Position numbers and translations under genes: made by a program. Of a DNA stretch of 6,229 nt, positions 1-5,264 are shown in pieces; the stretch's first letter is position 1, and every line of letters begins with the position of its first letter. The DNA comes from Candidatus Sumerlaeota bacterium (GTDB lineage: Bacteria; Sumerlaeota; Sumerlaeia; MVZB01; JAJFLK01), in contig JAJFLK010000040.1 in assembly GCA_021772735.1 (NCBI GenBank), forward strand, positions 1 to 6,229, read 5' to 3'. Below the pieces are notes generated by a model. It was not told the DNA's origin. It did no database searches and saw only the letters and a list, made by a program, of their open reading frames with translations.

Positions 1-224
1 TCCGGGGGCGGAGCAAGCCGACAGGCGAAGCGACGTCCCCGACGGCACGCCGCCGTGGGCCGGCCTCGCCGACGCCAGCGACCCAGGCGGCGGATTGCAT
101 ACTTTCGCTCGTATCCGCTCACGGCGCAAAACTCGTCCAAAGTCTTTCCCTTCTCCTTTTTTGATGCCCGCCGATACCCCGGCGCGATCGCGTTGAGCCC
201 TTCCTGATTCGACTTTGGACTCAT
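1..224 (-). CDS. Transposase, N-terminal part (runs off left edge)
   Basis: Reading the minus strand from an ATG at 224-222 gives an open frame of 74 codons to the window edge. An AGGAGG ribosome binding site at 238-233 sits 8 nt upstream. Visible residues include LNAIAPGYRRASKKEKGKTL (10-29), then DEFCAVSGYERKYAIRRL. From memory this matches the helix-turn-helix N-terminus of a group of DDE/rve integrase-core transposases, often annotated 'integrase catalytic domain-containing' or ISNCY-like. There the usual pattern is AI.PRYR.ASK.EKG.ILDEF...TGY.RKYAIR.L. The catalytic domain would lie left of the window. After about residue 48 the frame becomes Arg/Ala/Pro-rich, which is either the normal basic linker or a frameshift; I cannot decide. 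The gene diverges from the operon on the right. The family call is by motif recall and is fairly good; the exact IS family is unknown. Confidence 0.68.
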   Translation of the reverse strand, partial: MSPKSNQEGLNAIAPGYRRASKKEKGKTLDEFCAVSGYERKYAIRRLGRWRRRGRPTAACRRGRRFACRLAPPP

Positions 225-240
225 CTGACAGGCCTCCTTT

Positions 241-340
241 TTCGGTGTCCTGATTTATGAGTCAACGATCCTCCTATACGACCGCCTTCGGTGTCTTTAA
301 TTGTGAGGCAATTCGCGGCGAATCTTCGCCTTGACTCATC
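241..340. repeat. Putative IS end with subterminal repeats
   Basis: Upstream of the transposase start are two imperfect direct copies, 241-266 and 287-312, with 46-bp periodicity. They are identical over TTCGGTGTC (241-249 and 287-295) and match at about 20 of 26 positions. ATGAGTCAA at 257-265 is perfectly inverted as TTGACTCAT at 331-339. Between them lie small dyads: ATTCGC/GCGAAT around 317 (311-323) and GGCGAA/TTCGCC (317-330). Repeated transposase-binding sites beside the transposase start are typical of an IS terminus. The exact outer boundary, the terminal inverted repeat and any target duplication cannot be set because the other IS end is outside the window. Confidence 0.5.
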
Positions 341-360
341 CGGGCCTATCGGGGTATAAG
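331..360 (+). promoter_or_regulatory. Candidate sigma70 promoter for the cytochrome-phn operon
   Basis: TTGACT at 331-336 (5 of 6 to the -35 consensus) and TATAAG at 355-360 (5 of 6 to the -10 consensus) are separated by 18 bp. This predicts a transcript start near 366-368, about 85 bp before the ATG at 452. The -35 hexamer is part of the TTGACTCAT arm of the putative IS end, so the promoter may have been created or donated by the insertion. Prediction is from sequence alone. Confidence 0.5.
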
Positions 361-376
361 CATGCACCTTCAGTTG

Positions 377-388
377 TAGCCTAGGCTA
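377..388. promoter_or_regulatory. Perfect 12-bp palindrome, candidate operator
   Basis: TAGCCTAGGCTA is a perfect dyad lying roughly 10-21 bp downstream of the predicted transcript start. That is a normal place for a repressor site or a 5' leader element. It is followed by the AT-rich leader at 389-451, which contains two TTTAG repeats (391-395 and 399-403). I do not recognise a regulator for this sequence. Confidence 0.3.
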
Positions 389-451
389 TATTTAGTAGTT
401 TAGGGTTAATAACGAAGTCATGCGAAAGACAAAAGTGAGGAAATAATAGTC

Positions 452-2377
452 ATGATTCCCCCAACTCCTCGACGCGAATCGGCTCGCCTCAGCCGATCGC
501 TCCCCCGGCTTGCACTTGTCGGTGTAATCGCAGCGATGGCAGTCCAATCGCGCGCCCACATCGTTCCGCCTGAAAGCTTGCATCCCGTCGTCGAGAGCTA
601 TCGGCGCATAAATTTCATGCTCAACCTCAATCCGGTTGCCTGGGAAGAGGTCGCGCCCGACGCGGAGATTGTGATGGCGGGTCTCGCCGAGATCGATCCG
701 ACCGAGGCCGAGGAATACCGGGCCGATGCCCGAACGATCTTCGCGCGAGCCAGCGCCGAGCCGCTCTCGCCTTCCAAACGCAAGGACGCCGCACGGGAGT
801 TGATGGAGATATGCACGATTTCCGTTGCGCAGACTCTCATCGGGCGACTGAACGAGGCGGGGTCTTCGCTCGGCCAATACAAAGACTCAGCCGCGGCTTT
901 GGATGAAGCGCGCCAGCTCTGGGCGGGCTTCGAGCACGAGGTCAAGGCCACCGATCGCCCCGCTTTCATTGAACTCGGTAGGGCCTGGCTCAGGCTGGGC
1001 GGCGCCCTGGGAACGCCAGGCGTTCTCGGCGAGGGGGGCGTTGCGCCCGAGGAGCGGACCTATCAGACGGCGGCGTCCAAGATTCAGGCATACGTCGCCC
1101 TCAGCTTCGGCAAGGGTTTCAAAGCTCCCGCCTATGGTCGACTTGCGCCGTTGCCTGCCAGGAGCGCGACCTTCAACGTCTCGGCCAGAGTTCCCCCGCA
1201 GCTGCCGCCGGGCAGCAACATCCATACGCAGCTCCCCCGACCGCGGCAGATCCTCGGCATCGGCGATCGAGGCGTAGACGAGGGCGAGACCATACTTATT
1301 GCGCTCGGCGATATGGTCTTCGATAGCCCTTACGTCTTCGGCGAACCCGCTCGTTCGCTCGGGATGAGCTGCAACACTTGCCACAACAAGAGCATCACTA
1401 ACCCCACGTTGTTCATCTCGGGGCTCTCGCGCGTCGAGGGAGGCGTGGATGTCTCAAACAGCTTTTTCGCTCCGCACGCCAATAACGGCGTTTTCGACCC
1501 GCTGGATACACCCGATCTTCGCGGAATTCGCTTTACGGCGCCTTACGGGCGAAATGGTCGATTCGCCTCGCTACGCGAGTTTTCGCGCAATGTCATCGTG
1601 AATGAGTTCAACGGTCCCGAGCCGGACCCACTGCTCATGGACGGTCTCATTGCCTATATGAATGAGTTCGAGTTTCTGGCCAATCCCGCCCTGGACGCCA
1701 ACGGCGAACTGACCGAAAAAGCTTCGCCGGCGGCCGTGCGTGGGGAGATAATTTTTCAGACTAATTTTGAGGGCATGGCGGGGCGCAGTTGCGCGACCTG
1801 TCACGATCCGTCGGCGAACTTCGTCGATCACCGGCGTCACGACATCGGAACCGTGGCGGGGGCTGGGTCCGATTCACAAGATCGAGCGCTCGATACGCCA
1901 ACGCTACTCGGCATCAAATACACCGCTCCATACTTTCACGATGGGCGCGCGGCGACGCTGGACGAGGTGAGCGGCTGGTTTAATGATCGATTCTCGCTCG
2001 GGTTGGCCCGGGACGAGCTCAAAGATTTGACTGCCTACGTGGAAACGGTCGGAGACGGGGTCGAAGCGTATGAAGACACCATGTATACGCTCGAAGCCGA
2101 GCTTGAGGAATTCCGATTCTTCCTCTCTGCCTACGAGTACCTCAAGCGGGTGGGCAATAATCGGCTTATCAGCACGACGCTCCAGACGATCTCCGTCGAA
2201 ATCGAGGCCCATAAATGGGACGTTCAGGACGAGCGCCAAATGCCCGTTCTGGACCGTCTGAGCGAGCTGATGCTCGAAGCCTATCAGGCGAACGAGGCCG
2301 GGGACGTCGATGCGGTCGACGAAAAAGTCGCCGAATATCGGCGGCTCTACACCGAAAACGCGGAAAACTTGATCTGA
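452..2377 (+). CDS. Exported di-haem cytochrome c peroxidase/MauG-like protein, extended
   Basis: A 641-residue periplasmic c-type cytochrome. Residues 1-35 form a Sec signal peptide: an Arg-rich start, the hydrophobic core LALVGVIAAMAV, and likely cleavage after SRA (33-35). Two haem-binding CXXCH motifs are C307-N-T-C-H311 and C447-A-T-C-H451, 140 residues apart. The second half has the family hallmark DTPTLLG...TAPYFHDGRAATLDE (481-504). This marks the di-haem CCP/MauG family, whose members reduce peroxide or oxidise a protein or metal partner with electrons from small cytochromes. The haem core spans about 275-540. The ~240-residue mainly helical N-terminal region and the ~100-residue helical, charged C-terminal tail are extra; simple CCPs are roughly 320-350 residues. 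ATG 452 was chosen because it supplies the signal peptide and has GAGGA at 437-441. The gene starts the operon, with phnD 26 bp after its stop. Family call is firm; substrate is unknown. Confidence 0.88.
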   Translation: MIPPTPRRESARLSRSLPRLALVGVIAAMAVQSRAHIVPPESLHPVVESYRRINFMLNLNPVAWEEVAPDAEIVMAGLAEIDPTEAEEYRADARTIFARASAEPLSPSKRKDAARELMEICTISVAQTLIGRLNEAGSSLGQYKDSAAALDEARQLWAGFEHEVKATDRPAFIELGRAWLRLGGALGTPGVLGEGGVAPEERTYQTAASKIQAYVALSFGKGFKAPAYGRLAPLPARSATFNVSARVPPQLPPGSNIHTQLPRPRQILGIGDRGVDEGETILIALGDMVFDSPYVFGEPARSLGMSCNTCHNKSITNPTLFISGLSRVEGGVDVSNSFFAPHANNGVFDPLDTPDLRGIRFTAPYGRNGRFASLREFSRNVIVNEFNGPEPDPLLMDGLIAYMNEFEFLANPALDANGELTEKASPAAVRGEIIFQTNFEGMAGRSCATCHDPSANFVDHRRHDIGTVAGAGSDSQDRALDTPTLLGIKYTAPYFHDGRAATLDEVSGWFNDRFSLGLARDELKDLTAYVETVGDGVEAYEDTMYTLEAELEEFRFFLSAYEYLKRVGNNRLISTTLQTISVEIEAHKWDVQDERQMPVLDRLSELMLEAYQANEAGDVDAVDEKVAEYRRLYTENAENLI

Positions 2378-2403
2378 CCAAGAATACGAACGAGGGACTG
2401 AAA

Positions 2404-3279
2404 ATGAGAAAGAAGACATTGATATCCGCGCTGATGATCCTTGCCATTGCCGGGGCGCCCGCACGGGTCACGGGAGGGGAAGCTCAAGCCCCCAAAGAAC
2501 TCAGGATTGTTTTCATCGCCTACCAGAATCCCGATCAGCTCATCGACGACATCGAGCCCGTCGTCGAATACCTCGAGCGCGCGATCGGAATGTCCATCAA
2601 GCACTTCGTCGCCACCGGCTATGCGGGGGTCGTCGAAGCGCTGCGCAACGAGACGGCCGACATGGGCTTTATGGGCCCTTTGCAATACGTCATGGCGCAC
2701 AGGCTCGCCGGCGCGCGGCCGATCCTCGGCGAGATCTACAACGGTAAATCGACTTACGTCTCTCGCGTTTTCGTGCGGCGCGATGCCGATATCGGATCCG
2801 TCGCGGATCTCAAGGGTAAGTCCATCGCCTTCGTGGATCCGATCTCTTCGTCGGGCTATCTCTACCCGCTGACGATCTTCAACGATAAAGGTCTCATCGA
2901 GGCGGAACCCGGTGATTTTTTCAGCCAAGTCTATTTCGCCGGGGGCGACGAGCAAGCGATCCGCGCCGTATATAACGGATTTGTCGACGCCGCAGGGATC
3001 GGCCAATACGCCTATAACCTCCTGCGGTTCGACGAACGCAGCGAGGTCAAAACTCTAGCCGAATCCCGTCCGATTCCCTCCCATTGCGTCGTCGTCCGCG
3101 AAAATTTGCACGAGGAGACGATCGAGAAAATCCGCAGTGCCCTGCTCGATCTCAACGCCGAAGGGCCCGATCACGCGCTGCTCGAAAAGCTCTACAACGT
3201 GGATGGATACATCAAGGTAACGCACGAGAATTACGCAGAAGTTGAGCAATTGGCCAGGAGTTATGGATTCATCAAGTAG
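2404..3279 (+). CDS. phnD: PhnD-like phosphonate/phosphite-type ABC substrate-binding protein
   Basis: A 291-residue periplasmic binding protein that would deliver a small oxyanion or phosphonate to the PhnC/PhnE importer encoded next. ATG 2404 was chosen because GAGGG at 2392-2396 lies 7 nt before it and a Sec signal peptide follows (basic MRKK, hydrophobic core LISALMILAIAGAPA). The frame is open further upstream but that part is the shadow of the cytochrome gene. Family marks: TGYAGVVEALRN (71-82), DMGFMGPLQYV (86-96), ADLKGKSIAFVDP (134-146) and the anion-loop-like DPISSSGYLYP (145-155). It is shorter than E. coli PhnD (about 338). In the later loop where PhnD proteins usually have G-S-H, this one reads F-A-G-G-D-E (178-183), so the His is replaced by Asp182. 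Phosphite, phosphonate or another ligand (AioX-type sensors share this fold) are all possible. Confidence 0.85.
   Translation: MRKKTLISALMILAIAGAPARVTGGEAQAPKELRIVFIAYQNPDQLIDDIEPVVEYLERAIGMSIKHFVATGYAGVVEALRNETADMGFMGPLQYVMAHRLAGARPILGEIYNGKSTYVSRVFVRRDADIGSVADLKGKSIAFVDPISSSGYLYPLTIFNDKGLIEAEPGDFFSQVYFAGGDEQAIRAVYNGFVDAAGIGQYAYNLLRFDERSEVKTLAESRPIPSHCVVVRENLHEETIEKIRSALLDLNAEGPDHALLEKLYNVDGYIKVTHENYAEVEQLARSYGFIK
3256..3279 (+). promoter_or_regulatory. phnD-phnC overlap with tightly spaced AGGAG
   Basis: AGGAG at 3256-3260 lies inside the end of phnD, only 2 nt before the preferred phnC ATG at 3263; phnD ends with TAG at 3277-3279. The spacing is shorter than usual, so phnC translation probably depends on ribosomes terminating on phnD. 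An in-frame TTG at 3242 is an alternative start but has no clear Shine-Dalgarno. Confidence 0.5.
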
Positions 3280-4087
3280 CGATGGCCGTCCGGCGATCTC
3301 GCTTCGCGGCGTCCATGTCCTTTACGGCCGAATCATGGCTCTCGATATCGAGCGCCTTACGATCGCGTCCGGCGAGCGCGTGTTCGTCCTTGGCTGCAGT
3401 GGCTCGGGCAAAACCACCCTCTCGCGTATGATCAAGGCCCGAGTGCGGCCATCTGCTGGAAAGCTCTCGGTGCTCGGGATCGATCCGTGCGCTCTAGGCC
3501 GCGCATCACGGAGCGCCTATGAGCGCTGCATCGCCATGATCGATCAGGAGTTCCATCTCGTCCCACGTCTGTCGGTGATGGATAACCTCATGACTGGAGC
3601 GCTCGGACGAGTCCCCGTCGCGGCGAGCCTGCTGGGTTGGTATCCACTCGCCGAGCTGGAACGGGCCGAGGCCATCCTGGCCGAGGTGGATCTGGAGGGC
3701 CTCGAAGGACGCCGCGTGGATACGCTAAGCGGCGGTCAGCGTCAGCGCGTTGCCATCGCGCGCGCATTGATGCAGAACGCCGAGATAATCGTCGCCGATG
3801 AGCCGGTTTCGAATCTTGACCCCGAGCTGGCCGAGGACGCCTTGGAATTGCTCGTCGATTGCGTCGCACGGCGCGGCGTCACTCTGCTCGTCAACCTCCA
3901 TCAGCCCGATCTCGCCCGGCGCTTCGCAAGCCGCATTGTGGGTCTTTCTGCGGGGCGCGTTGTTTACGACGGACCCCCCGAAGCTTTCGGGGACAAGCAG
4001 ACCGAGTTTCTCTATCGCGCCGAAGCGCCGGATTTCAAGGTCATCCGCGCCGTCAAGCGTGGAGAGGCCGGCGCCGAGCCGGCTTGA
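3263..4087 (+). CDS. phnC: PhnC-like ABC transporter ATPase
   Basis: A 274-residue cytoplasmic ATPase that powers the importer formed with PhnE. Motifs in order: Walker A G44-C-S-G-S-G-K-T-T52, Q-loop Gln95 (MIDQEFHLV), ABC signature LSGGQRQRVAIARAL beginning at L155, Walker B IIVADEP with D179 and E180, D-loop SNLDPE, and H-loop His213 (NLHQPDLARRFASRIVGL). The stretch LVPRLSVMDNLMTGALGR and the H-loop context resemble PhnC rather than other ABC ATPases. All catalytic residues are present. ATG 3263 is preferred over TTG 3242, although its AGGAG is only 2 nt away; it overlaps the end of phnD by 17 bp. The C-terminal ~20 residues after GPPEAFGDKQTEFLYR are charged and not family-specific. PhnE follows after 58 bp. 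Confidence 0.87.
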   Translation: MDSSSSDGRPAISLRGVHVLYGRIMALDIERLTIASGERVFVLGCSGSGKTTLSRMIKARVRPSAGKLSVLGIDPCALGRASRSAYERCIAMIDQEFHLVPRLSVMDNLMTGALGRVPVAASLLGWYPLAELERAEAILAEVDLEGLEGRRVDTLSGGQRQRVAIARALMQNAEIIVADEPVSNLDPELAEDALELLVDCVARRGVTLLVNLHQPDLARRFASRIVGLSAGRVVYDGPPEAFGDKQTEFLYRAEAPDFKVIRAVKRGEAGAEPA

Positions 4088-4145
4088 GCACGAGCGACAC
4101 TTGTCCCGCGCGCGCGGCCGGAATATCGATTAGCGGAGGAGCAAC

Positions 4146-4925
4146 ATGGCCAACCTCAGAAGAACATGGATGCGGCGGGCTTCGGCCCACGGCGCCTTTT
4201 GGGCGGCGACCGTCGCCCTCGCTGTGGGCTTAATCATGTTGGGCGATTTCGAGTTTGAGAATTTCAAGGGCTCCGGTTCTCGCTTCACGCGGTTCTTTAC
4301 ACGCATGGCTCCGCCGGATTGGAGTGTCACGCACCTGGTGCTCCGATCCACGGCCGAAACGCTGACGATCGCTTTCGTCGGCACATTGCTTGCGCTGATC
4401 GTCAGCCTTCCGCTCGGATTCCTCGCCGCCTCGAACATGACTCCGCCCTGGATCGCGCAGCCGACCAAATGGCTCCTCGGATTCATTCGATCCATTCCGC
4501 TCATCGTGGTCGCGATGATCCTGGTGACGGCCGTCGGCCTGGGGCCGCTCACCGGAACGCTGGCCATTGCGTTTCATTCGGTCGGCATGCTCGGCAAGTT
4601 CTACGCCGAGGAATTCGAGACGGCTGACCGAGGCGTCATCAACGCCGTGCGCGGCAGCGGTGCGAATTGGCTGCAAACCGTGCGATTCGGGCTCTTTCCT
4701 CAATGCGTCCCCCAGGTGCTCGCGTTCACGATCTATCGATTCGAGATGAACTTCCGCGACGCCGCCGTTCTCGGGCTGGTCGGCGCCGGCGGCATCGGGC
4801 TCTATATCCAGATGTATATCGGCGGGTTTCAATACCAAAAGGTCGCCGTGCTCCTGATCGTCATCATCGTGGTCGTCACGGCGCTCGATCAGCTTTCGTT
4901 TTGGGCGAGGCGATGGGTTCGTTGA
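4146..4925 (+). CDS. phnE: PhnE-like ABC transporter permease
   Basis: A 259-residue inner-membrane permease that forms the channel of the importer, probably as a dimer bound to two PhnC subunits. Hydrophobic segments are at about 14-33, 70-95, 109-133, 134-150, 205-223 and 231-250. The cytoplasmic EAA loop that docks on the ATPase lies at 154-187, with AEEFETADRG, then AVRGSGANWLQTVRFGLFPQ. The pattern ...IRSIPL (114-119) and FRDAAVLGLVGAGGIG (203-218) are typical of PhnE. GGAGGAG at 4135-4141 is an excellent ribosome binding site for ATG 4146. There is one permease gene, as in most phn importers. The operon ends here: the next plus-strand gene is not in the window, and no catabolic phosphonate gene follows, because the tRNA remnant junction comes about 110 bp later. 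Confidence 0.88.
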   Translation: MANLRRTWMRRASAHGAFWAATVALAVGLIMLGDFEFENFKGSGSRFTRFFTRMAPPDWSVTHLVLRSTAETLTIAFVGTLLALIVSLPLGFLAASNMTPPWIAQPTKWLLGFIRSIPLIVVAMILVTAVGLGPLTGTLAIAFHSVGMLGKFYAEEFETADRGVINAVRGSGANWLQTVRFGLFPQCVPQVLAFTIYRFEMNFRDAAVLGLVGAGGIGLYIQMYIGGFQYQKVAVLLIVIIVVVTALDQLSFWARRWVR

Positions 4926-4993
4926 GTACGCCCGCGCCTCTTAAATCGATTAGGGGGAAATGGAGGGGGCAAAGCATGGCAAGACGGTGACGC

Positions 4994-5024
4994 AAAAAGG
5001 GCCAGCCATTTAGCCAACCCCTTT
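4994..5024 (-). terminator. Intrinsic terminator of the tRNA-Val locus
   Basis: Read on the minus strand, the bases from 5024 down to 4999 and beyond form a hairpin of about 13 pairs, rich in G-U, with outer AAAGG, inner GG/CC and loop AAAU. It runs straight into a run of five T (4998-4994). It starts 8 nt beyond the tRNA CCA end, the usual place for a tRNA terminator. On the plus strand the same hairpin has only three T after it, so it would be a weak terminator for phnE. Confidence 0.5.
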
Positions 5025-5032
5025 GAGTCCAA

Positions 5033-5077
5033 TGGTGGGTGATACAGGATTCGAACCTGTGACCTCTGGCATGTGAG
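5033..5077 (-). tRNA. Truncated tRNA-Val(CAC), 3' part only; attachment-site remnant
   Basis: On the minus strand this encodes a complete 3' half of a tRNA: anticodon loop CUCACAU (5077-5071, anticodon CAC at 5075-5073), 3' anticodon stem GCCAG (5070-5066) and variable loop AGGTC. These are followed by a perfect T stem ACAGG/CCTGT with loop TTCGAAT (5060-5044), acceptor strand ATCACCC (5043-5037), discriminator A and encoded CCA (5035-5033). The acceptor ATCACCC matches tRNA-Val, whose 5' strand is GGGTGAT. The 5' half is missing: the bases that should give CTGGC (5082-5078) do not, and no D arm or GGGTGAT follows. This cannot be a functional tRNA. It is what remains at the distal junction when an element integrates in a tRNA gene and restores the intact copy at its other end. 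Confidence 0.8.
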
Positions 5078-5089
5078 GATTGAGGTCAC
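5059..5089. repeat. Inverted repeat centred on the anticodon (candidate integrase core site)
   Basis: GTGACCTC (5059-5066) and GAGGTCAC (5082-5089) are perfect 8-bp inverted copies separated by 15 bp. The dyad centre is position 5074, the middle base of the anticodon. One arm is tRNA sequence and the other is beyond the tRNA break. Tyrosine integrases bind inverted core arms around the crossover, which in many tRNA sites is the anticodon loop. Confidence 0.5.
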
Positions 5090-5140
5090 TCGTTCGTAAG
5101 ACATTTACTTTCAATCATCCATAAGACCGTCTCGAAATCC

Positions 5141-5161
5141 GTGTGCCCTCCAGTGTGCCCT
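5141..5161. repeat. Tandem direct repeat GTGTGCCCT x2
   Basis: GTGTGCCCT occurs at 5141-5149 and 5153-5161, a 12-bp period, 64 bp from the tRNA break on the element side. Closely spaced short direct repeats at this distance from a core site are typical of integrase arm-type sites; this role is inferred only. Confidence 0.4.
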
Positions 5162-5264
5162 AATCACCTGATCTTCGCGGCAAATTCGGTTTAGAGAGCT
5201 GCACGTCGTCAAATCAAGTGCGCCATTTCGGCCCCGGATTCAACGGGAACCTCTGTAGTCCCAG

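Larger units (their letters stand above)
4926..5264. other. 339-bp gene-free junction between operon and island gene
   Basis: I see no convincing protein gene here on either strand; the 71-codon minus-strand frame at 4889-5104 is just translation through the tRNA remnant. The stretch holds the end of the operon, a minus-strand terminator (4994-5024), the tRNA-Val 3' remnant (5033-5077), an inverted repeat centred on its anticodon, and a tandem GTGTGCCCT repeat (5141-5161). Nothing recognisable lies in 4926-4993 or 5162-5264. Confidence 0.6.

Noticed and set aside
2215..2403. Upstream extension of the PhnD frame by 63 codons
   Set aside because: It overlaps the cytochrome gene, is Arg/Ser-rich as expected for a shadow frame, and would bury the signal peptide; ATG 2404 has a good ribosome binding site.
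4889..5104. 71-codon minus-strand frame across the tRNA
   Set aside because: It is the translation of the tRNA remnant and terminator; it overlaps the end of phnE antisense and has no independent support.
5033..5108. A complete tRNA-Val gene, or one split by an intron
   Set aside because: The bases 5' of the anticodon loop cannot form the anticodon stem, D arm or acceptor strand. A distant 5' exon after an intron is not seen up to 5264, and an integration junction explains the break and the dyad better.
5131..5161. CTCGAAATCCGTGTGCC resembles the anticodon arm of a tRNA-Ser(CGA)
   Set aside because: The 5' stem does not pair with the 3' stem, and no T arm, acceptor or D arm is found nearby. 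The stretch is better described by the short tandem repeat.
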